Positions 1 to 4,897 of a DNA stretch of 5,290 nt are shown piece after piece. The first letter of the stretch is position 1. Each line of letters starts with the position of its first letter. Under the pieces are notes generated by a model that saw only the letters and a list, made by a program, of their open reading frames with translations, was not told the origin of the DNA and made no database searches. A program made the position numbers and the translations under genes. Source of the stretch: Candidatus Poribacteria bacterium (GTDB taxonomy: Bacteria; Poribacteria; WGA-4E; WGA-3G); assembly GCA_028824575.1 (NCBI GenBank), contig JAPPDN010000959.1, positions 1 through 5,290 on the forward strand. The letters are read 5' to 3'.

Positions 1-1
1 T

Positions 2-1129
2 GAAACCGGTGTGCAGAATGAAATTAAAGACTTTCGGATTAAGATTAGCGGATGTCCCAATTCATGCGGACAGCACCACATCGCGAATATTGGTTTCTTC
101 GGTTCCTCGCGCCGGATGGGTGAGCATATTGCGCCTTACTATCTGGTGCTACTCGGTGGGCACATGACCGAAAACGCCAGCTCTTACGGACTTGCTGCTG
201 GAAAAATCCACGGCAAATATATTCCGGCGTTCATTGAAGAGTTAACTGGGAAGTACACGGTGGAACGCAATGAGGAAGAATCCTTCACCGATTACGTCGC
301 GAGGCTTGGTAAAGTGGAAATCAAGACGATCTTGTCCCAGTACGATAAGATTCCGACTTACGAGGAAGCACCGGAATTCTATGTGGACACTGGCGATACG
401 AAAGACTACCAACTCAAAACAGGTGTCGGCGAGTGTGCAGGAGAGGTCGTAGCACTTGTCTCCATGAAGTTAGAAGAAGCAGATCGGCTTATCTATGAAT
501 CTGGCTTGAACTTGGAGAAGGGTGAATATCAGGATTCCGCGGAGTTGGCTTTTAATGCGATGATCAGAGCCGCAGACGGACTTTTGACAACGGTAGGGTT
601 GCAATATATTGACGACGCGACCACCGTCAACGACTTCCGCCCGCACTTCTTTGAACCCGGTAACTTCTTCCCGGGTTACGGTGCGCATATCTTCAAGGCA
701 ATGGAAGAGGATATCTCTACGTTCGATCACGAATTGGCACACCGTCGGGTTGAAGAAGCCACTCTCTTTGTAGAAGAATCGCATAACGTTTATAATCGTA
801 TGCGCATCAAGCAGGAAGAAGAGGAAGAGAGCCGTCGTAAAAAGCGCCGCTCGCGCCCCGCACGGAAGCCGAGGGTTGTCAAGGAGACGAAACCCGTTGA
901 GGAAATCGTGGATAACCTCGATCTCAAAGGGGTCGCCTGCCCGTTCAACTATGTCCAAGCAAAAGTCCGCTTGGAAACAATGGACATCGGTCAGCTTCTG
1001 GAGGTTACCATTGATGATGGTGAACCGTTCAAGAACGTGCCGGTAAGTCTCACCAACGATGGGCATGAGATCGTTGACACGAAGAAAGTCGGGAAACACT
1101 ACCGCCTTACCGTCCGGAAAGGTGAGTAA
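2..1129 (+). CDS. Sulfite/nitrite reductase (siroheme, 4Fe-4S) with C-terminal TusA domain, 3' part only
   Basis: The reading frame is open from the first base, so the gene starts upstream; a GTG at 11 is only an internal valine. Of 375 residues seen, the first ~115 are the end of a siroheme/4Fe-4S reductase: C18-P-N-S-C22 is the second cysteine pair of the cluster site (C-x3-C), followed by GQHHIANIGFFG. These enzymes reduce sulfite to sulfide (or nitrite to ammonia) with six electrons in the cytoplasm. Residues ~157-270 are a helical segment resembling HEPN-like domains. Residues ~271-300 form a linker of Glu followed by Lys/Arg. Residues ~302-375 match TusA/SirA, with the sulfur-carrying cysteine C313 in GVACPFN. 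The fusion favours sulfite over nitrite as substrate, since TusA moves persulfide sulfur; this is inference. The first cysteine pair and the ferredoxin-like domains are outside the window. A terminator follows 42 bases after the stop. Confidence 0.9.
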   Translation, partial: ETGVQNEIKDFRIKISGCPNSCGQHHIANIGFFGSSRRMGEHIAPYYLVLLGGHMTENASSYGLAAGKIHGKYIPAFIEELTGKYTVERNEEESFTDYVARLGKVEIKTILSQYDKIPTYEEAPEFYVDTGDTKDYQLKTGVGECAGEVVALVSMKLEEADRLIYESGLNLEKGEYQDSAELAFNAMIRAADGLLTTVGLQYIDDATTVNDFRPHFFEPGNFFPGYGAHIFKAMEEDISTFDHELAHRRVEEATLFVEESHNVYNRMRIKQEEEEESRRKKRRSRPARKPRVVKETKPVEEIVDNLDLKGVACPFNYVQAKVRLETMDIGQLLEVTIDDGEPFKNVPVSLTNDGHEIVDTKKVGKHYRLTVRKGE

Positions 1130-1171
1130 AGTCTAAGATTGTGGTTCATCGGAACTAAGTTTCACACAAAG

Positions 1172-1220
1172 GCGATTGCCGCCCGCGCCCGAAACGGGCG
1201 GGTCAGGCAATCGCTTTTTT
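1172..1220 (+). terminator. Rho-independent terminator after the reductase gene
   Basis: A perfect 9-bp outer stem (GCGATTGCC at 1172-1180 with GGCAATCGC at 1206-1214) encloses a second GC-rich stem (CGCCCG at 1186-1191 with CGGGCG at 1195-1200, loop AAA). It is followed directly by six T at 1215-1220. This is a textbook intrinsic terminator on the plus strand, 42 bases past the stop of the reductase-TusA gene. It separates that transcript from the antitoxin gene whose start is 30 bases further on. The long nested stem could also belong to a dispersed repeat family, which one window cannot show. Confidence 0.85.
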
Positions 1221-1250
1221 AGGCATCAGATGGTTAGAGGGACTCACATT

Positions 1251-1487
1251 ATGGATTCTAAAGAGATGTTTGAAGTGTTGCAGCGCGTGAAAACTTGGAA
1301 ACCAGAAATGCGCATTGACTTGGCGCGCCGGATTTTGGAAACTATCGTGTCGCCACGACCACCACTTCCTCCACAGACCATGACACTGGAAGAAGTCCAG
1401 GCGATTATGAAAACAGATAAACCGCCTCCTACTGACGAAGAGTGCAAAAAAATCCTTGAAGAGGAGCGGATAAAAAAATACGGATGA
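1251..1487 (+). CDS. PIN-type toxin partner antitoxin (orphaned)
   Basis: A 78-residue soluble protein. The ATG at 1251 is chosen because AGAGGGA lies 8 bases upstream (1236-1242); a longer in-frame start at 1176 would fall inside the terminator hairpin. Residues ~1-33 are predicted helical. A proline-rich stretch (~35-41) follows, then the tail KTDKPPPTDEECKKILEEE (54-72) ending KYG. From recall, this tail is typical of small proteins encoded just before PIN-domain RNase toxins, where the tail would block the toxin's active site. The next gene starts with an ATGA overlap (1484-1487) and does begin like a PIN protein, which supports the call, but that gene is destroyed. The antitoxin frame itself is undamaged. 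It may still regulate or neutralise a related toxin elsewhere, or simply not yet have decayed. Confidence 0.75.
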   Translation: MDSKEMFEVLQRVKTWKPEMRIDLARRILETIVSPRPPLPPQTMTLEEVQAIMKTDKPPPTDEECKKILEEERIKKYG

Positions 1488-1640
1488 TTCACGCTTTATT
1501 GGATACAAATGTGGTTCTGGATGCACTGCTTGATCGAACTCCTTGTAATTGTTACCCGAAATCTTTCTGGGTTTTCGGTTGATAATGTCCAAATTCTAAC
1601 ACCACAACAAATGTTGTTGAGATTGTCTGAGGACGATTAA
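1484..1640 (+). pseudogene. PIN-domain toxin remnant (internal deletion and frameshift)
   Basis: The first 20 codons from the ATG at 1484 read MIHALLDTNVVLDALLDRTP, a typical PIN-domain N terminus with the first metal-binding aspartate in LLDTN. That frame then drifts into unrelated residues and stops at 1582, giving only 32 codons. In a different frame, from 1548 to the TAA at 1638-1640, the sequence reads IVTRNLSGF, then VQILTPQQMLLRL, which is the usual C-terminal end of the same toxins. The two ends are joined near 1543-1548, so the middle of the domain is gone: perhaps 80-100 residues judging by the usual ~130-145. The remaining acidic catalytic residues are lost with it. PIN toxins are Mg-dependent ribonucleases; this one cannot be functional. 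The stop of the antitoxin overlaps its start (ATGA), showing the original operon order. Confidence 0.8.
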
Positions 1641-1692
1641 ACCAAGTAGAGTGTAGTCATGATTATTGGTTAAAATATAAAGAGACACACTT

Positions 1693-2070
1693 ATGAGAAA
1701 AATGGGAATATGGCGCGACTACCTCATTGAAGTGCTTGCTGATCGAGATGAGGCGATTGGTTATCTTCAGGCAATTCTTGACGACTACTATATCTACGGG
1801 GGGCCTACTGTCGTTCTAAGGGCACTTGAAACTGTTGTTGAAGCACAGGGCGGGGTTTCCAAGTTGGCAAAGCAGGCCGATATGGACCCTGAAATGCTTT
1901 CAAAGGTGCTATCCAACGAGGATACGCCTCTCATTGACGTATTGGGAATCGTTCTCAAAGCATTGGGCTATCAACTTTCAATCAAGCCGTCGGCGTGCGA
2001 AAACGCTAACCTTGAAGCCGATACTTTACAAACCGCGCATGTGGCCGAGAGACCGACCGCGCCAGAATAA
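1693..2070 (+). CDS. HI1420-type helix-turn-helix antitoxin (no toxin beside it)
   Basis: A 125-residue protein. It has the layout of the putative addiction-module antitoxins named after Haemophilus HI1420: a start like YLIEVLADRDEAIGYLQAIL (10-29), an ALETVVEAQGG segment (44-54), then a Cro/C1-like helix-turn-helix at ~54-93 (LAKQADMDPEMLSKVLSNED, 58-77) ending in LKALGYQLSI. Family members bind their own promoter and usually sit just after a RelE/HigB-type toxin gene. Here the upstream neighbour is a PIN-toxin scar, so no matching toxin is present. The C-terminal ~25 residues are polar and extend past the usual family end. The ATG at 1693 is used, with a weak purine-rich site (AAAGAGA) upstream; ATG 1702 is a possible alternative. 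It may act now as a plain transcription regulator. Confidence 0.8.
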   Translation: MRKMGIWRDYLIEVLADRDEAIGYLQAILDDYYIYGGPTVVLRALETVVEAQGGVSKLAKQADMDPEMLSKVLSNEDTPLIDVLGIVLKALGYQLSIKPSACENANLEADTLQTAHVAERPTAPE

Positions 2071-2073
2071 AAA

Positions 2074-2102
2074 TTGACTTTTCCGCAAACTTGCGATATA
2101 AT
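2074..2102 (+). promoter_or_regulatory. Sigma-70-type promoter for the 81-residue gene
   Basis: TTGACT at 2074-2079 and TATAAT at 2097-2102 are separated by exactly 17 bases, one mismatch from the full consensus. It starts four bases after the stop of the HTH antitoxin gene and points at the small gene at 2158. Transcription would begin near 2109, giving a leader of about 50 bases. It is the best promoter match I found in the window. Confidence 0.85.
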
Positions 2103-2127
2103 AAAGAAGCAAAGCAGGTTGGCAACA

Positions 2128-2157
2128 ATGAAACAGAATACGCTTAGGAAGAAATAG
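2128..2157 (+). other. Nine-codon mini-ORF in the leader of the 81-residue gene
   Basis: ATG at 2128 opens a 9-residue frame (MQ-like, Lys/Arg-rich: MKQNTLRKK) that ends with TAG at 2155-2157, directly abutting the ATG of the next gene. The AGGAAG ribosome site of the next gene (2146-2151) lies inside it. It could be a leader peptide that couples translation, or chance. A weak AGCAGG lies ~10 bases before its ATG. There is no direct sign that it is translated. Confidence 0.3.
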
Positions 2158-2403
2158 ATGGCAACAATCGTTAAACATAACCAAACCGGCAAACGTTACT
2201 GCCTTCTCGGTACCGGGTTTGGTGTCTTTCAATCCACGAAACCGAATGTCTTCCTTGGGAACTTGCTGGCTGATGTGGAGGAAGGCGAGTACGCCTTGGT
2301 TTGTGTCTGTAATAGCAAAGGGGAGGTTCTCTGGTTAGACGCGACACAAGTTACCGTTGTCAGCATTGATGGGCAGAACATCCAAGAACTCTTGATCGAA
2401 TAG
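2158..2403 (+). CDS. Small conserved-looking hypothetical protein, beta-rich
   Basis: An 81-residue protein with a good ribosome site (AGGAAG at 2146-2151, 6 bases before the ATG) and its own promoter. Short alternating hydrophobic stretches (RYCLLGTGFGVF, YALVCVCNSKGEVLWLD, VTVVSID) suggest a compact all-beta fold, possibly SH3-like. There is no signal peptide, membrane segment or catalytic motif. From recall, similar small proteins with KHxxTGKxYxLLGTGFG at the start occur in cyanobacteria and uncultured bacteria without known function. It ends in LLIE rather than Gly-Gly, so it is not a ThiS/MoaD-type sulfur carrier even though an E1 enzyme is encoded downstream. Its own promoter suggests it is independent of that pair, though read-through is possible because no terminator is seen after it. 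Confidence 0.75.
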   Translation: MATIVKHNQTGKRYCLLGTGFGVFQSTKPNVFLGNLLADVEEGEYALVCVCNSKGEVLWLDATQVTVVSIDGQNIQELLIE

Positions 2404-2483
2404 ATATATCTCAGTGCTTCTTTTTATTCGATATGCCCCCAATTGCTTTGTTACTCACTCACGAAAGGAAATTTTTTAGCAGA

Positions 2484-3062
2484 ATGGATCTACAACAGAT
2501 TAACGTCAAGGTTTTTACAACCGAAGAGAGCAAAATCAACTACACCAACTTCATCAAAGTCTTCAATCGCTGGATGGAGGAGGCGGATTCAGATGACTAC
2601 TTGAACTACGCCGACTATTCACACGTTGATGCGGGACCGGGTGTGTTGTTGATTTTGAAGCAAGCCAACTATAGTATTGATAACGCTTACCACGAACACG
2701 GTTTCCTCTACAACCGGAAGCATGCAGTTGAAGGGGATAACGCTGATAAGATTCGCCAAGCACTTGCAGAGGTGCTTTCCAAATGCGAACAACTTGAGGC
2801 ATCGGCAGAGTTGGAAAATGCAGTACATTTCAACGGTGGTGACCTCCTGTTCATGATAAACAACCGTCATATTGCACCGAATACATCGGAAGTCGCTGCA
2901 TCTATTGAAGCAGACCTGACACCTGTCCTACAACAGATGTACGGTGGGGACGATTTCACGGTGGAACGCACTTCCGAAGACGCACGCGAACGGTTCGCGC
3001 TGCGAATCTCAGCGAATTCGGATAAACCGATTTCGGAACTCCTCTCCAATTTGGGAGCCTAA
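2484..3062 (+). CDS. Unknown 192-residue protein, coupled to the E1-like gene
   Basis: The function is not recognised. The ATG at 2484 is preferred: GAAAGGA sits at 2463-2469 (14-base gap, somewhat long) and the sequence only becomes protein-like from there; an upstream ATG at 2433 would add a hydrophobic, unconvincing 17 residues. It is soluble and acidic, with no signal peptide or membrane segment. Visible blocks: FIKVFNRWMEEA (23-34), YADYSHVDAGPGVLLI (42-57), GFLYNRK (73-79), a helix with one cysteine (88-108), APNT (131-134), and a C-terminal half rich in alternating strand and helix ending ERFALRIS (169-176). The HVDAGPGVLL and LLYNRK-like blocks suggest a conserved family rather than a random frame; I recall similar uncharacterised proteins but cannot name a domain. 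Its stop is one base from the E1 start, so the two are very likely co-translated and functionally linked. Confidence 0.8.
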   Translation: MDLQQINVKVFTTEESKINYTNFIKVFNRWMEEADSDDYLNYADYSHVDAGPGVLLILKQANYSIDNAYHEHGFLYNRKHAVEGDNADKIRQALAEVLSKCEQLEASAELENAVHFNGGDLLFMINNRHIAPNTSEVAASIEADLTPVLQQMYGGDDFTVERTSEDARERFALRISANSDKPISELLSNLGA

Positions 3063-3063
3063 G

Positions 3064-3870
3064 ATGTTTAACTTCAGCAACGAACAGATTGAACGCTACA
3101 GCCGACATATTATCCTCAGCGAGGTCGGCGGGATGGGGCAGACGAAGCTGCTGGAATCAAAAGTGCTGCTCATCGGTGCAGGGGGGCTTGGTTCGCCTGT
3201 TGGTGTCTACCTTGCTGCGGCAGGGGTCGGCACACTCGGCATCATTGATGACGATGTGGTTGATCTCAGTAATTTGCAGCGCCAAATCTTGCACGGCACG
3301 AGCGACATTGGCATCCCAAAAACGAAATCTGCAGAAGCCACCATCGCAGAGATGAACCCCGATGTTAAAGTGGTCCCTTACACTGAACGGATTACCTCGG
3401 AAAACGCCTTCCAGATTCTGGAGCAATACGACCTGGTTGTGGACGGATGCGACAACCTACCGACGCGTTACCTCATCAACGATGCATGCGTTATGCTCGG
3501 CAAACCGATTGTTCACGGGAGCATCTTCCAGTTTGAAGGTCAAGTTACCGTCCTCTATCCGGGTAAAGGACCGTGCTATCGATGCCTCTATCCGGAACCG
3601 CCGCCAGCGGGAATGGTACCGAGTTGTCAAGAGGCAGGGGTCTTTGGTGTCCTTCCCGGTATCATCGGCACAATCCAGGCTGTTGAAGCGATCAAAATTC
3701 TTTTAGACATCGGCGATTCCTTAATCGGAACGCTTCTGCTTTTTGACGCGCTAACGATGAATTTCAACCGACTCAAACTCCGACAAGATAATAATTGCCC
3801 GGTGTGCGGCGAAAATCCCACTATCCACGAACTGATTGATTACGAAGAATTTTGTCAGGTACAGTGGTAA
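3064..3870 (+). CDS. E1-like adenylyltransferase, MoeB/ThiF family
   Basis: A 268-residue enzyme of the family that adenylates the C-terminal glycine of ubiquitin-like sulfur carriers (ThiS, MoaD, CysO) so that they can become thiocarboxylates. Every hallmark is present: GAGGLGS ATP loop (38-44), DLSNLQRQ (67-74), KTK (86-88), DGCDN (127-131), zinc cysteines C171/C174 and C245/C248, and the catalytic cysteine C188 in SCQEAGVFG. The ATG at 3064 is one base after the stop of the previous gene; the frame stays open to 2944 but that extension lies inside the upstream gene. There is no C-terminal rhodanese domain, so it is of the short MoeB type rather than MoeZ/MOCS3. Sequence alone does not tell MoeB from ThiF or a cysteine-synthesis E1, so no symbol is given. 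With the reductase-TusA gene ~2 kb upstream, a role in sulfur transfer is the best reading. Its carrier substrate is not in the window. Confidence 0.93.
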   Translation: MFNFSNEQIERYSRHIILSEVGGMGQTKLLESKVLLIGAGGLGSPVGVYLAAAGVGTLGIIDDDVVDLSNLQRQILHGTSDIGIPKTKSAEATIAEMNPDVKVVPYTERITSENAFQILEQYDLVVDGCDNLPTRYLINDACVMLGKPIVHGSIFQFEGQVTVLYPGKGPCYRCLYPEPPPAGMVPSCQEAGVFGVLPGIIGTIQAVEAIKILLDIGDSLIGTLLLFDALTMNFNRLKLRQDNNCPVCGENPTIHELIDYEEFCQVQW

Positions 3871-3889
3871 TCCAACGACTTTTGTTGTA

Positions 3890-3913
3890 GGGCGAGGTTT
3901 CTGTGCCTCGCCC
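3890..3913. repeat. Perfect 8-bp hairpin between convergent genes
   Basis: GGGCGAGG (3890-3897) and CCTCGCCC (3906-3913) are exact inverted copies around an 8-base loop. It lies 20 bases past the E1 stop and 37 bases from the end of the SDR gene, which is transcribed toward it. There is no T run directly after either side (six T only at 3933-3938), so it is not a classical terminator, although it may protect or end either transcript. The motif resembles the short GGGCGAGG-type palindromes that I recall being scattered between genes in Poribacteria-like genomes; one copy here cannot prove that. Confidence 0.6.
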
Positions 3914-3950
3914 TTGCCTATTTGTATCAAAATTTTTTAACCTAACCGTG

Positions 3951-4712
3951 CTATTCCAAAACCGCCCGCCGAACTGGTGAATCAATGAATAGCGAATCCC
4001 CGCCATCAATCGTCAATTCCAATCCCGTGACCCACGCCGCCTCGTCCGAGCAGAGCCAGAGTGCCGCATAAGCGACATCAATGGGGTTACCGAGCCGTTC
4101 CAGCTGCGCCTCCGCTGGGGCAATTTCTCCGTCTGGCAATGGATCCCAAATTATACCCGGACATAACGCGTGAACTCGGATGTTTTTATCATACAACTCT
4201 TTCGCGAGGTTTTTCGCTGCTGCTACCATCCCTGCTTTCGCGACGGCATAAGCACTGTTCGCATCTTGCCTTACCCGTTCACCCGCAGAGATAGTAATTA
4301 GACATCCACCGCCGCGTGCTTCTAAAATCGGGACAAGCCGCCGCATCGGGTTGAACAGTGTTTGTAAGTTGTTTTGTAACGCACCCTCCCAATACGCCGG
4401 TTCCATCTCCGTAATATCGTGTTCCGTTGAGAAGAACCCACCCGCTGCATGGATAAGGCAATCAACGCCACCAAATTCTGCTACGGCAGCATCAACGAGC
4501 GCGTCGACTTGTGCTGCGTTTGTCAAATCGGTCTGATGCGTTAGCACATCGCCACCGTTGGCACGGATACGTTCTGCTGTTTCGTTCATCGTCTCTGTCG
4601 TGCGTGCGGCGAGGACTACCTTCGCGCCCTCTTGTGCGAAAAGTAACGCAGTCGCGCGGCTCATATTTGAACCGGCACCAGCGAATAACGCAACTTTATT
4701 TTTCAATCGCAT
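3951..4712 (-). CDS. SDR-family oxidoreductase
   Basis: A 253-residue classical-length short-chain dehydrogenase/reductase, cytoplasmic, NAD(P)-dependent. Rossmann features run in order: AGAGSNMSRA nucleotide loop (11-20), AAR at the end of the second strand (35-37, an arginine that favours NADP), D62 in TDLT, HAAGG (88-92) in the NNAG position, N115, and the catalytic set S142, Y155 and K159 (SAYAVAK). PG at 185-186 and LTIDGG (233-238) complete the fold. The nucleotide loop is unusual: the usual TGxxxGxG has Asn and Ser in place of its second and third glycines, more like enoyl-ACP reductases, yet the active site is the ordinary Y-x3-K. Start: ATG at 4712 with AAAGGA eight bases before it; an in-frame TTG at 4718 is less likely. 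The substrate cannot be inferred. It is convergent with the E1 gene and so not in its operon. Confidence 0.92.
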   Translation of the reverse strand: MRLKNKVALFAGAGSNMSRATALLFAQEGAKVVLAARTTETMNETAERIRANGGDVLTHQTDLTNAAQVDALVDAAVAEFGGVDCLIHAAGGFFSTEHDITEMEPAYWEGALQNNLQTLFNPMRRLVPILEARGGGCLITISAGERVRQDANSAYAVAKAGMVAAAKNLAKELYDKNIRVHALCPGIIWDPLPDGEIAPAEAQLERLGNPIDVAYAALWLCSDEAAWVTGLELTIDGGDSLFIDSPVRRAVLE

Positions 4713-4720
4713 TCTCAATT

Positions 4721-4726
4721 TCCTTT
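4721..4726 (-). promoter_or_regulatory. Ribosome binding site that fixes the SDR start
   Basis: AAAGGA on the minus strand, eight bases before ATG 4712 and only two from TTG 4718. The spacing makes the ATG the start and rules against the two-residue longer TTG version. Confidence 0.7.
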
Positions 4727-4897
4727 TATAAGTTTGGTTGGAAAAAAAGATTTGACATTTTGCTAAATCTGTGGAGCAGACGTAAGATCTTCCTCGGAAG
4801 GCTAACTGTGATGAAGCACAAGTTTCCCCATCCTCTCAGGCGTGGGTGCCGTGACTGTGATCATCTCGAGCATTAAGTAGTTTCAGGAATTCTTCAA

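Noticed and set aside
470..1099. 209-codon open frame on the minus strand opposite the reductase-TusA gene
   Set aside because: It is fully antisense to a gene with clear domain motifs and its translation shows no recognisable pattern; a shadow frame.
1203..1592. Minus-strand 129-codon open frame across the antitoxin and toxin scar
   Set aside because: It is antisense to the antitoxin, whose family tail, ribosome site and ATGA overlap are all on the plus strand.
1660..1692. AT-rich TAAAAT/TATAAA as a promoter for the HTH antitoxin
   Set aside because: A -10-like element is plausible, but no -35 element at proper spacing was found; too weak to list.
2158..2403. Idea that the 81-residue protein is the sulfur carrier for the E1
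   Set aside because: Its size is right, but it ends LLIE instead of Gly-Gly and lacks a ThiS/MoaD-like pattern.
2433..2483. Longer start for the 192-residue protein
   Set aside because: There is no ribosome site before 2433 and the added residues look like non-coding translation; GAAAGGA favours ATG 2484.
2944..3063. Longer start for the E1-like protein
   Set aside because: The extra 40 residues overlap the upstream gene and read as out-of-frame translation of it; the family's usual start (a Ser-Asn-Glu-Gln-Ile-Glu-Arg-Tyr-Ser-Arg block) is just after ATG 3064.
4752..4780. TTGACA on the plus strand as a promoter
   Set aside because: No -10 element at 16-18 bases (AGCAGA is there) and no convincing plus-strand gene downstream.
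4511..4876. 121-codon plus-strand open frame over the SDR start and the gap after it
   Set aside because: Its first half is antisense to the SDR coding region and the rest has no protein-like pattern or ribosome site.
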